Positions 1-7,312 of a DNA stretch of 10,453 nt are shown here, piece by piece. The notes beneath the pieces were generated by a model. That model searched no databases. It was given only the letters and a program-made list of their open reading frames with translations, and was not told the DNA's origin. The position numbers and the translations under genes are program-made. The stretch is from CANHCC01 sp040381555. Its GTDB lineage: Bacteria; Bacteroidota; Bacteroidia; J057; RFSG01. The stretch lies in NCBI GenBank assembly GCA_040381555.1, contig JBEIHC010000104.1, forward strand, positions 1 to 10,453. The letters run 5' to 3'. The stretch's first letter is position 1, and each line of letters begins with the position of its first letter.

Positions 1-2401
1 AGATTTCATCGGCGACTGGATCTTCTAAGTATTTTTGAATAGCCCTATTTAAAGGTCGTGCTCCAAATTGCTGATCATATCCTTTATCTGCAATAAATGC
101 CTTGGCTCTATCCGAAATCTCAATCACATACCCCATATCCTTAATTCTGGCAAAAACTTTACTTAAGGACAAGTCGATAATCCGGAAAATATGTTCCTTC
201 TCTAATGCATTGAAAATAATGATATCATCAATTCTGTTGAGAAATTCAGGTCTAAATACTTTCCGCAATGCTGACTCCAGTGTACTCTTCATGCTGTCGA
301 AAGTCTTGGCTACTTTTCCGGCAGTGGCAAATCCTACTCCTGAGCCAAATTCTTTAATCTCACGCGCACCAATATTAGATGTCATGATGATAATGGTATT
401 TCGGAAATCTACCCGACGACCTAAACCATCTGTCAGAATTCCATCATCCAATGTTTGAAGTAGAATATTAAACACATCTGGGTGAGCCTTCTCAATTTCA
501 TCTAAGAGAATAACACAATAAGGCTTACGGCGTACTTTTTCTGTCAACTGCCCGCCTTCTTCATATCCCACATATCCCGGAGGGGCACCTACTAAGCGAG
601 AGACAGAAAACTTCTCCATGTATTCGCTCATATCGACGCGAATCAATGCATCATCCGTATCGAATAGATACCTGGCTAATTCTTTAGCTAATTCGGTTTT
701 TCCAACGCCCGTTTGACCTAAGAAAATAAAAGAACCAATGGGCTTATTCGGATCCTTCAATCCCAAACGAGAGCGCTTAATGGCTTTAACTAATTTCTCA
801 ATCGCTGCATCTTGACCAATGATTTTTGCCTTTAGATCTTCCTGCATGTTTACCAAACGAGCGGCATCCCCTTCAGCCACTTTGGTAACCGGAATACCTG
901 TCATCATGGCCACAACTTCTGCCACATTCTCAGCGGTTACTTCATACCTTTTTTGCTTGGTTTCTTCCTCCCACTCAGCTTTTGCTGTTTCTAATTCCTC
1001 CAAGCATTTTTTCTCTTCATCGCGTAATCGAGCGGCCTCCTCATAATTTTGACTTTTCACCACGCCACTTTTTTCGACTTTAATCCCTTCGATTCTGGCT
1101 TCAAGTTCGAGAATGTTTTTCGGTACATGAATATTCGAAAGATGAACCCGACTTCCGGCTTCATCCAAGACATCTATCGCTTTATCAGGAAAATGTCTGT
1201 CTGAAATATATCGGTCTGATAAGGAAACACAGGACACAATGGCTTCGTCTGTGTAGTTTACATTATGGTGATCCTCGTACTTTGATTTAATATTTTGTAG
1301 TATCTGAACTGTCTCCTCCGGACTGGTAGGTTCTACAATAATTTTCTGGAAGCGTCTTTCGAGGGCCCCATCCTTTTCTATATACTGTCGATACTCATCG
1401 AGAGTAGTCGCACCGATGCACTGTATTTCGCCCCGGGCCAATGCAGGCTTAAACATATTGGAAGCATCCAAAGAACCAGATGCGCCTCCTGCCCCTACCA
1501 GAGTATGTAATTCATCAATAAATAGAATGACATCAGGAGATTTCTCCAATTCTGCCATCACGGCTTTCATTCTCTCCTCAAATTGACCTCTGTATTTAGT
1601 ACCCGCCACTAAAGAGGCGATATCGAGTGTAACTACCCGCTTGTTAAACAATACTCGGCTCACTTTCTTTTGAATAATACGCAAAGCGAGACCTTCAGCA
1701 ATTGCCGTCTTACCGACTCCGGGCTCTCCAATCAGGACCGGATTGTTTTTTTTCCGGCGACTCAGAACCTGGGCTACTCTTTCAATTTCCTTTTCCCGAC
1801 CAACAATCGGATCTAATTTATTTTCTTCTGCAGCACGGGTTAAATCACGACCGAAATTATCCAGAACCGGAGTTTTAGATTTCGATGGTTTTTTGGATTT
1901 ATCTCCACCCTCATTTCCTTCAGGGCTTTCGAACTTTTCGGAGCCACTGGAAGGAGAAGCCATACGGACATTCCCGCTTTGTTTTAATTCGTTCACGACA
2001 TTCTCATAATTAATCCCTGCTTTAGCCATTACCTGAGCTGCAATATGATCCTCATCCCTAAGCAGAGACAACAGCAAGTGTTCAGTGCCGATTAAATCAC
2101 TTTTAAACAATTTTGCTTCTAGATAGGTAACTTTTAATACTTTTTCGGCCTGCTTGGTCAGGGGTAAATTACCTACATTAATGGTGGTATGGGTTGCCCG
2201 AATGGCATCTTCAATTTTCTTACGCAAATCGGCTAAATCCACGCCCATATCCCGCATCAGCTTTATTGCCACGCCTTCGCCATCTCGAATCAGACCCAGC
2301 AACAAATGCTCAGGCCCAATGTAATCATGACCTAAACGCAACGCTTCTTCGCGACTATAAGAAATCACATCGCGAACCCGGTTTGAAAAATTTGCATCCA
2401 T
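1..2401 (-). CDS. clpC: ATP-dependent Clp protease ATP-binding subunit ClpC (3' end cut off by window edge)
   Basis: HSP100/AAA+ unfoldase that threads substrates into the ClpP peptidase in the cytosol. 800 codons are visible; the family is usually about 820-860 residues, so only the extreme C-terminus is missing. In order: two Clp-N repeats (about residues 13-60 and 78-140, each with an EHLLL motif); a Ser/Lys/Gly-rich linker (about 145-185); AAA domain 1 with Walker A GEPGVGKT at 225-232 and Walker B ending D296-E297; a middle domain with a UVR-like motif (NYEEAARLRDEE, from about 452), which marks ClpC rather than ClpB; AAA domain 2 with Walker A GQTGVGKT at 562-569 and Walker B D634-E635; and a VGF loop near 688-690, matching the ClpP-docking loop. 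The start is ATG at 2401 (MDANFSNRVRD), without a clear Shine-Dalgarno site. It follows nuoH by 77 bp on the same strand. I see no TAnnTTTG promoter in that gap, so read-through from nuoH is possible. The identification is firm. Confidence 0.97.
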   Translation of the reverse strand, partial: MDANFSNRVRDVISYSREEALRLGHDYIGPEHLLLGLIRDGEGVAIKLMRDMGVDLADLRKKIEDAIRATHTTINVGNLPLTKQAEKVLKVTYLEAKLFKSDLIGTEHLLLSLLRDEDHIAAQVMAKAGINYENVVNELKQSGNVRMASPSSGSEKFESPEGNEGGDKSKKPSKSKTPVLDNFGRDLTRAAEENKLDPIVGREKEIERVAQVLSRRKKNNPVLIGEPGVGKTAIAEGLALRIIQKKVSRVLFNKRVVTLDIASLVAGTKYRGQFEERMKAVMAELEKSPDVILFIDELHTLVGAGGASGSLDASNMFKPALARGEIQCIGATTLDEYRQYIEKDGALERRFQKIIVEPTSPEETVQILQNIKSKYEDHHNVNYTDEAIVSCVSLSDRYISDRHFPDKAIDVLDEAGSRVHLSNIHVPKNILELEARIEGIKVEKSGVVKSQNYEEAARLRDEEKKCLEELETAKAEWEEETKQKRYEVTAENVAEVVAMMTGIPVTKVAEGDAARLVNMQEDLKAKIIGQDAAIEKLVKAIKRSRLGLKDPNKPIGSFIFLGQTGVGKTELAKELARYLFDTDDALIRVDMSEYMEKFSVSRLVGAPPGYVGYEEGGQLTEKVRRKPYCVILLDEIEKAHPDVFNILLQTLDDGILTDGLGRRVDFRNTIIIMTSNIGAREIKEFGSGVGFATAGKVAKTFDSMKSTLESALRKVFRPEFLNRIDDIIIFNALEKEHIFRIIDLSLSKVFARIKDMGYVIEISDRAKAFIADKGYDQQFGARPLNRAIQKYLEDPVADEI

Positions 2402-2407
2402 ATTATG

Positions 2408-2419
2408 AGCCTTTCGGCT
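2408..2419 (-). promoter_or_regulatory. Small GAAA-tetraloop hairpin just before the clpC start
   Basis: On the minus strand the clpC leader contains AGCC-GAAA-GGCT, a 4-bp stem closed by a GNRA-type loop, ending 6 nt before the ATG. A second weak pairing (GCGTTT at 2424-2429 with AAACGC at 2446-2451 on the plus strand) lies further upstream in the leader. The pairings are visible in the sequence. A role in clpC translation is only inference, and a stem this short can arise by chance. Confidence 0.2.
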
Positions 2420-2478
2420 ATTAGCGTTTTTAATTATTAATCTCTAAACGCCAGAATGGGTTAAAAGATTTATTATTT

Positions 2479-3504
2479 TTAGATTAATAGCAAAATTGCT
2501 GCTAATACCATGATATTAAGAATGGAAATAGGCAAGAACCATTTCCATCCGATATTCATCAATTGATTGTATTTAAATCTTGGCAGAGTCCATCTAACCC
2601 AAATAAATACGAAAACAAAGAGGAATACCTTGGCAAGGAAAGATCCAATTTGTAGGAACATCATCAGCATGCTATCTTCCGCTACGCCCAGGGCCACAAC
2701 TGAACTTTGAAAGGGTAACATATAGCCTCCTAAGAACAAGGTGGTAATCATGGCAGATCCGATAATTACATGTATGTATTCCGCTAAAAAGAAATTAGCA
2801 AACTTCATAGAGGAATACTCAGTGTGGAATCCACCCACCAATTCCTGCTCTGCTTCCGCCAAATCGAAGGGTGCACGATTCGCCTCAGCAAAAGCACATA
2901 CGGTAAAAATCAAGAAACCGATTGGATTACGAAAAATATTCCAAACGGAGGATTGTGCTTCTACAATCGAGGACAATCTCAGAAATTCTGTTCCTTCGAA
3001 GAACTCATTGGTCAGCAGTATTACTGAAATCACGGACAAACCCATGGACAACTCATACGAAATCATTTGAGCGGAGGATCTCAAGCCACCCAACAAGGCA
3101 TATTTACTATTGGAAGACCATCCGGAAATAGTTACTCCATAAACGGCAATGGAACCAACTGCCAAAACATACAAAACGCCAATATTGACATCTGCGATGT
3201 ATAAACCTTTGGCAAATGGTAATACGGCCAAACCGGTCAAAGCCAAGGTTACGGAAATAACAGGAGCTAAAAAATGAAGGAGTTTATTGGCATAAAGAGG
3301 CACAATGTCTTCTTTGAGCAAGAGCTTAATTACATCCGCCAAGGGCTGCAATAAACCCAAAGGGCCCACCCGATTAGGTCCTACGCGTTGCTGTATTAGG
3401 GCACATACTTTTCGTTCAGCATAAACCGTATAAGCGGCAATGGTAATCAAAGTAAACAGGGAAATCCCTATTAAAATCAGTCGGTCTGTCAATACAAAGT
3501 CCAT
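2479..3504 (-). CDS. nuoH: NADH-quinone oxidoreductase subunit H (NuoH, ND1-type)
   Basis: Membrane subunit of respiratory complex I that sits where the peripheral arm meets the membrane arm and helps form the quinone-binding chamber. The 341 residues match the family length (about 320-360). Both conserved NuoH regions are present: YAERKV...QQRVGPNRVGPLGLLQPLADVIKLLLKE (about residues 28-65, written with a gap) and the acidic loop with FAEANRAPFDLAEAEQELVGG (about 205-225, key residues E207, R210, P212, E217, E219, E221). About eight hydrophobic helices span the protein, ending in a run of Leu/Ile. The start is ATG at 3504, giving a typical N-terminus. No other nuo gene is visible: a methyltransferase lies upstream and clpC downstream, whereas nuoH usually sits between nuoG and nuoI. 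A promoter-like element ends 4 nt before the ATG. Confidence 0.97.
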   Translation of the reverse strand: MDFVLTDRLILIGISLFTLITIAAYTVYAERKVCALIQQRVGPNRVGPLGLLQPLADVIKLLLKEDIVPLYANKLLHFLAPVISVTLALTGLAVLPFAKGLYIADVNIGVLYVLAVGSIAVYGVTISGWSSNSKYALLGGLRSSAQMISYELSMGLSVISVILLTNEFFEGTEFLRLSSIVEAQSSVWNIFRNPIGFLIFTVCAFAEANRAPFDLAEAEQELVGGFHTEYSSMKFANFFLAEYIHVIIGSAMITTLFLGGYMLPFQSSVVALGVAEDSMLMMFLQIGSFLAKVFLFVFVFIWVRWTLPRFKYNQLMNIGWKWFLPISILNIMVLAAILLLI

Positions 3505-3508
3505 GTAA

Positions 3509-3539
3509 CAAAATTAGGAAAAATGTTATCCCCGGCAAG
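3509..3539 (-). promoter_or_regulatory. Bacteroidota-type promoter for nuoH
   Basis: Read on the minus strand: CTTG (3539-3536), a 19-bp spacer, then TAATTTTG (3516-3509). This is a perfect TAnnTTTG -7 element with a 3-of-4 match to the TTTG -33 element at the usual spacing. The final G lies only 4 nt before the ATG at 3504, so transcription should begin at or within a base or two of the start codon. The match is seen in the sequence; the transcription start is inferred from the known consensus geometry. Confidence 0.55.
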
Positions 3540-3550
3540 GGTTTTAAAAA

Positions 3551-4351
3551 TCAGCTTTCAGGTTTTACCAAATACCAGGCAGTAGTACAGAGAAAATCCC
3601 TAAAAAAAGGAACCCCCGCCAGCCAAGAAGGTAGTTCTCTGGCCTGTAATCCAAACTTCCAGGCATATATCGGATTGATTAAATACAAGCGACGGGCAAC
3701 CAAAGCATAGCCATTCCGCTTGTGTAATCGTTCAAACCTACCGGTGGAAATACCCGTAGATTTGATTTCTACTAATTCCTGTACACATTCCGAAGCTTCG
3801 CCGAAAGCTTTGAGTATCAAACGATAAATAGGAGCGGGCAATAGGTGAAACCAAGGTAAACGACTCAAAAGCTTACTTCGAGCAATTTGTTGATGCCCCC
3901 CAAATGGCATGTACCAAGGTGGGTATCCATAGAAAATCATTCCCCCAGATTTTAAAAACCGCTTCATTTGACGAATAATTTTTTCCTGGTCAAAAATATG
4001 TTCTATGGTATCTTTCAACACAATCAGGTCAAAACGCCCATTCAGTAATTTTTCTGTTTCGACTTCATAAATATCTTTGGCCAGAAATTCCATTTTCCCG
4101 GAGGATATTGATTCCTGCAACAATTTCTCCCCATGGGCAATTTTATCCGCGGATAAATCTATTCCTAGGCAGGTACAACCCCTCTCCAAAAAGGCTTTTA
4201 ATACCCCACCTTCCCCGCAGCCTATTTCCAATACCTGCATTCCTGGTCGGAGGGGTACCTGTTGCTCGATGAAGGGAATGACAAAATCCCGGGCATGCTC
4301 AAATTGATGCCGAAAATATAATTCAGGGTCTGTATGAAAGGCAAATGCCAT
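3551..4351 (-). CDS. Class I SAM-dependent methyltransferase
   Basis: A 266-residue soluble protein with a Rossmann-type methyltransferase fold. SAM-binding motif I is VLEIGCGEGG (40-49), motif II ends in the acidic GIDLS (63-67), the next strand is LAKDIY (90-95), and FDLIVLKDTIEHI (107-119) is the usual motif before helix D. After the core (about residues 35-145) comes a C-terminal lobe of about 120 residues beginning PPWYMPFGGHQQIARS, which is likely to contact the substrate. The start is ATG at 4351, 4 nt after a TAGTTTTG element. The substrate cannot be read from the sequence. The WbqC-family gene upstream makes a sugar or surface-polysaccharide substrate conceivable, but that is weak inference because the genes are 135 bp apart and each seems to have its own promoter. 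Confidence 0.9.
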   Translation of the reverse strand: MAFAFHTDPELYFRHQFEHARDFVIPFIEQQVPLRPGMQVLEIGCGEGGVLKAFLERGCTCLGIDLSADKIAHGEKLLQESISSGKMEFLAKDIYEVETEKLLNGRFDLIVLKDTIEHIFDQEKIIRQMKRFLKSGGMIFYGYPPWYMPFGGHQQIARSKLLSRLPWFHLLPAPIYRLILKAFGEASECVQELVEIKSTGISTGRFERLHKRNGYALVARRLYLINPIYAWKFGLQARELPSWLAGVPFFRDFLCTTAWYLVKPES

Positions 4352-4355
4352 AGTG

Positions 4356-4363
4356 CAAAACTA
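4356..4363 (-). promoter_or_regulatory. -7 promoter element for the methyltransferase gene
   Basis: On the minus strand TAGTTTTG (4363-4356) is a perfect TAnnTTTG match whose last base lies 4 nt before the ATG at 4351, the same spacing as for nuoH and the WbqC gene. I find no TTTG-like -33 element 17-23 bp upstream, so this is weaker than the nuoH and WbqC-gene sites. Confidence 0.4.
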
Positions 4364-4486
4364 AGAATAAACCCTCATGCTAATCTGATTTGATAAATTT
4401 TCCCGGCACGCCCAAACAAAATTTACCAGCCAAAATTATCCAATCAATTTTGGAAATCTTTTGAATTCGTTCCAGCTCTTGACCTG

Positions 4487-5053
4487 CTATAGACCTTTCT
4501 GAATGAAGCATTGCCTCGCATCCGGACCGTAATGAAATAATGCATCCAAGCTGGATAATCCAGAAACAAAAGATCCAAATAACTGATATCGAGCAGGTTC
4601 TTTCTCGACTTCCTGATTGGGTCTAGGAGGAAATATATTCTCCGAAAACTCAAATGGTTCTGTTGAGTAATTCCACTTGGTAGAAAGACCCATTCCTTTT
4701 GCCAACAAAGACAGGGAGGCTAAATTCAACTCTTGTAGTTTTTCAAATGGCGTTTGTAACAGGGTTTGAATTTCTGGGAAATAATGCTCGAAATAGGCAG
4801 CTTTCCGATAGCAAGATTCTATACTTCGCTCCATCCGGACGGGCCAAGAATCCTGATACACTATTGTGGTTTCAGTAAACTTGCGGGTGCGCCCGATATG
4901 CGCCACGGGCACAATGAGCAACATGGGTTGACTAGGTGCTTTTATCCAAAACCGATTCATCAGACTTTGTTTCACCAAATTCCCCTCTAGCGAAATGGTT
5001 CCCATAGATTGGAACCAAGCAAGAGGGGGAAACAAGAGGGGGGGTAAATTCAT
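4487..5053 (-). CDS. WbqC family protein
   Basis: 188 residues with the pattern of the WbqC-like family: FPPLAWFQSM near the N-terminus (8-17), LEGN..VKQSLMNRFWI (22-37), a WPVRMERSIESCYRKAAYFEHYFPE segment (70-94, key residues Y82, Y87, F88, Y91), LNLASLSLLAKGMGL (109-123), YSTE (129-132), and RPNQ..YQLF..F..GLSSLDALFHYGP (144-177). Family members occur in polysaccharide and glycan gene clusters, but the biochemical activity is not established. The frame is open upstream to a TTG at 5125. I prefer the ATG at 5053 because family proteins start just before the FPP motif, no close homology is apparent in the extra 24 residues, and the promoter-like elements (5058-5088) would lie inside the extension. 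The gene heads the leftward block and is divergent from the GWxTD gene. The family call is confident; the role is unknown. Confidence 0.85.
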   Translation of the reverse strand: MNLPPLLFPPLAWFQSMGTISLEGNLVKQSLMNRFWIKAPSQPMLLIVPVAHIGRTRKFTETTIVYQDSWPVRMERSIESCYRKAAYFEHYFPEIQTLLQTPFEKLQELNLASLSLLAKGMGLSTKWNYSTEPFEFSENIFPPRPNQEVEKEPARYQLFGSFVSGLSSLDALFHYGPDARQCFIQKGL

Positions 5054-5057
5054 GCAA

Positions 5058-5088
5058 CAAAACAATAAAACAAAATCCGAGAATGAAA
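5058..5088 (-). promoter_or_regulatory. Bacteroidota-type promoter for the WbqC-family gene
   Basis: On the minus strand: TTTC (5088-5085), a 19-bp spacer, then TTGTTTTG (5065-5058), one base off TAnnTTTG. The last G lies 4 nt before the ATG at 5053. It supports the ATG at 5053 over the upstream TTG at 5125. The imperfect -7 element keeps confidence moderate. Confidence 0.4.
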
Positions 5089-5190
5089 ATCTAGGGAGAA
5101 TATCGCGCTCAACCCAATTGGTCAAAATGCGATTGTTCCAATACTTTGGCTGTTAGTAAAAAGATCTTTCGTCCAATTCTGAGAAAACGA

Positions 5191-5221
5191 TTTCAATTCC
5201 TAGGATTTTTTTGTAACTTTG
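5191..5221 (+). promoter_or_regulatory. Bacteroidota-type promoter for the GWxTD gene
   Basis: TTTC (5191-5194), a 19-bp spacer and TAACTTTG (5214-5221) match the -33/-7 consensus at the standard spacing. The start codon is at 5236, 14 nt after the -7 element, so the leader should be only about 10 nt. No Shine-Dalgarno site precedes the ATG. With the leftward site at 5058-5088 this makes the 182-bp gap a divergent promoter region. Confidence 0.6.
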
Positions 5222-5235
5222 GTTGAATTGTTAAT

Positions 5236-6747
5236 ATGCGTACTCTCTCTCTTTTTGCGTGTATTTTTACCGCATACAGCCTGTTCTTAACTCCGCTTCG
5301 TTCTCAGGCTCAGGAACCTGACTTTATTCTGGATCAGAATATTTTTTCAGATACTAAAGGAGGAAAATACCTAGAGGTCTATCTCTATATTGATGGGTAT
5401 AGCCTCCGATACAAAGAGAATGATCAGAAAAAATTTCAGTCTAAGGTTTTGGTGGACCTTGATATTTCACAGGAGGGAAAATCTATTGTCACCGAAAAAT
5501 ATGAATTAAATAGCGCGGAACTGAGCAAAGAAGAACTTCGTGGTTCTCCCCAAGAAGAGGCCAGTAAGACTCCTGCCGCTCAAAACTTGATGAATGTACA
5601 CCGATACGCCCTTACCCCAGGAAATTATACCCTTACTGTAAAAATTAAAGACCTAAATGTAGATACCCCAAAAGTTGTTTCCGCAGTCAGGGAATTTGAA
5701 TGTAAAGCCTCCGTACTGGAAAAAACAGAATTAAGTGAGGTGGAATTTTACCTTTCTAGATCTAAGCCTGCAAATCCAGGTATTCTAACCAAGCCAGATG
5801 GTAAGGATTATATCCCCTTGGTAAGCAACAGTTCTTTTATCGAACAAGACTCCCTTAATTTTTATGTAGAAATTTATCGCAGTGCCCAGTTGGGTATTTC
5901 GCCTTATTATATCTCTGCCAGTATTCGTCAAGCCAATTCAGAAAAAAAATTAGACCAATATATTTACACCATCAAGAAGAACAGTTCTGCTTTTGATGTA
6001 TTCACTGGCACCCTAATGATTTCTGAACTACCCTCCCAAACTTATGTTCTTTCGATAGAAATACTTAATGCCCAAAGAGAAGTATTGCTTTCCACTACGA
6101 AAAAGTTTTTTGTCTATAGACAACAAAATGAGCTGGCTCTGCAGGCCGAATACTCTACTCGGTACGATATCGCTTATAGTTATACAGAGCAAGAATTGGA
6201 TTATCACATCTCCTGCCTGAGGTTTATCAGCAATGCAACGGAGTTGAATTTTGTCAAAGCCCTCAAAAATTATGAAGATAAAAAAAGTTTCTTCTATGGA
6301 TTTTGGGACAAGCGGCGTAACGAACCCTTACAATACACTGAAATTAACAACTGGTTTGAATATCATAAACTAATTCAATATGCCAACCAGAAATACAAGT
6401 CCCGATTGCGCGATGGCTGGGAAACTGACAGAGGAAGAGTTTTGCTGGTTTATGGAATTCCCAATGATATTCAAACTTATCCCAGTATGAATAACACTGT
6501 ACCATACGACATCTGGACATACAACAAATTAGGCGTACAACCCGGAGTGATTTTTGTGTTTGCAGATAGTGATTTAATCACCAATGAATATCCACTGATT
6601 CACTCTACCAAATACGGTGAAGCCAATAATCCTAGATGGCGATTGGATTTACTTTCCCGATTTAAAGATTCCAACACGGTTGATTATGACAATATCGATC
6701 GGAGTAGGGACATACGGGGAGAGTTTTTTGATATGACACCGAGGTAG
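5236..6747 (+). CDS. Exported GWxTD domain-containing protein
   Basis: 503 residues. The N-terminus is a Sec-type signal peptide: R2, a hydrophobic core at about 4-19, and a likely signal peptidase I site after SQA (about residue 25). There is no lipobox cysteine, so a soluble periplasmic or exported protein is likely. Residues 40-295 are rich in alternating hydrophobic strand-like stretches (for example YLEVYLYIDGYSL, NYTLTVKIKDL, TYVLSIEIL), suggesting beta-sandwich modules. The C-terminal part is the diagnostic region: FFYGFWDKRRNEP (352-364), then GWETD at 394-398 followed by RGRVLLVYGIPNDI and YDIWTYN. This GWxTD domain is known mainly from Bacteroidota and Acidobacteriota and has no established function. 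The gene has its own promoter just upstream and is followed by a 7-bp tandem repeat before tsaE. The family is confident, the role is not known. Confidence 0.9.
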   Translation: MRTLSLFACIFTAYSLFLTPLRSQAQEPDFILDQNIFSDTKGGKYLEVYLYIDGYSLRYKENDQKKFQSKVLVDLDISQEGKSIVTEKYELNSAELSKEELRGSPQEEASKTPAAQNLMNVHRYALTPGNYTLTVKIKDLNVDTPKVVSAVREFECKASVLEKTELSEVEFYLSRSKPANPGILTKPDGKDYIPLVSNSSFIEQDSLNFYVEIYRSAQLGISPYYISASIRQANSEKKLDQYIYTIKKNSSAFDVFTGTLMISELPSQTYVLSIEILNAQREVLLSTTKKFFVYRQQNELALQAEYSTRYDIAYSYTEQELDYHISCLRFISNATELNFVKALKNYEDKKSFFYGFWDKRRNEPLQYTEINNWFEYHKLIQYANQKYKSRLRDGWETDRGRVLLVYGIPNDIQTYPSMNNTVPYDIWTYNKLGVQPGVIFVFADSDLITNEYPLIHSTKYGEANNPRWRLDLLSRFKDSNTVDYDNIDRSRDIRGEFFDMTPR

Positions 6748-6750
6748 GGG

Positions 6751-6813
6751 TTAGTGATTAGGTGTTAGTGGTTAGTGGTTAGTGGTTAGTGGTTAGTGGT
6801 TAGTGGTTAGTGG
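6751..6813 (+). repeat. Heptanucleotide tandem repeat, unit TTAGTGG
   Basis: Nine consecutive 7-bp units starting 4 bp after the stop codon of the GWxTD gene. The first two are diverged (TTAGTGA, TTAGGTG) and the next seven (6765-6813) are exact TTAGTGG, followed by GGG. Because 7 is not a multiple of 3, every frame through the array meets TAG within 21 nt, so it is non-coding. It occupies most of the 86 bp between the GWxTD stop and the tsaE start. The perfect 3' units suggest recent slippage. Copy number should vary between strains; any effect on tsaE expression is inference. Confidence 0.95.
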
Positions 6814-6833
6814 GGGTGACATTAAATTAAGGT

Positions 6834-7283
6834 ATGAATACTCAGGAAAGGAATAGTATCACAATTCAGACTTTGGCAGATACAGAAAATCTAGCTGCTG
6901 AAATGCTGCGTGATTTTCCCGAGCATAAAATTGTATTGTTGCAAGGAGATTTAGGTGCGGGGAAAACGACATTTGTTCAGGCTTTTTGCCGAAACCTCCA
7001 AACAATTGAAACTGCTAAAAGCCCCAGTTTTTCGATTATTAATGAATACCATTCTCCTGCAGGACCTGTTTATCATTTTGACTTTTACCGAATAGAAGCA
7101 GAAGAGGAAGCTCAGGAGTTAGGGCTGGAAGAATATTGGGACTCGGGGTATTATTGTTTCTTGGAATGGCCGGAAATGATTCCCTCCTTTTTACCTAAGA
7201 AATATTTATCTCTTAAGATGGAACTTACCGATTCCGGAAGCCGCACACTTCAGATACTACCTGTAGATTCAACCCTGTTTTAA
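6834..7283 (+). CDS. tsaE: tRNA threonylcarbamoyladenosine biosynthesis ATPase TsaE
   Basis: Small P-loop ATPase that works with TsaB and TsaD to transfer threonylcarbamoyl to A37 of ANN-decoding tRNAs (t6A) in the cytosol. The 149 residues fit the family (about 135-160). Visible motifs are Walker A GDLGAGKT (38-45), the switch-like SPSFSIINEY (63-72), HFDFYRI (81-87, with the conserved D83 and Y85), ELGLEEYWD (95-103) and the E111-W112-P113 motif near the C-terminus. The ATG at 6834 is the first start after an in-frame TAA at 6828-6830. No TAnnTTTG promoter lies in the 86 bp upstream, which is mostly the heptamer repeat. The ald gene follows after 29 bp, so the two are probably co-transcribed. 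From memory tsaE next to ald is a recurring arrangement in Bacteroidota. Confidence 0.96.
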   Translation: MNTQERNSITIQTLADTENLAAEMLRDFPEHKIVLLQGDLGAGKTTFVQAFCRNLQTIETAKSPSFSIINEYHSPAGPVYHFDFYRIEAEEEAQELGLEEYWDSGYYCFLEWPEMIPSFLPKKYLSLKMELTDSGSRTLQILPVDSTLF

Positions 7284-7312
7284 GTTATGCCAACCTTGTA
7301 TATTGCTCTTAT

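Noticed and set aside
102..2424. Several 70-120 codon open frames on the plus strand opposite clpC.
   Set aside because: They are antisense to a gene with continuous, strongly conserved ClpC motifs on the minus strand, and their translations are low-complexity Ser/Leu/Phe-rich with no recognisable domain.
2741..3131. Open frames on the plus strand opposite nuoH.
   Set aside because: They lie entirely within the intact nuoH gene and their translations show no family features.
4444..4653. A 69-codon minus-strand frame overlapping the 3' end of the WbqC-family gene.
   Set aside because: It overlaps the conserved WbqC C-terminus (YQLF..LSSLDALF) in another frame and has no recognisable content. 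I see no sign that it is a frameshifted tail, because the WbqC protein is complete.
3551..5053. A two-gene surface-polysaccharide operon made of the WbqC-family and methyltransferase genes.
   Set aside because: The genes are separated by 135 bp, each has its own promoter-like element, and no glycosyltransferase or sugar-nucleotide gene is nearby.
6751..6813. CRISPR array or coding repeat in the TTAGTGG tract.
   Set aside because: Units are 7 bp and contiguous without spacers, so it is not CRISPR. TAG occurs in every frame within 21 nt, so it is not coding.
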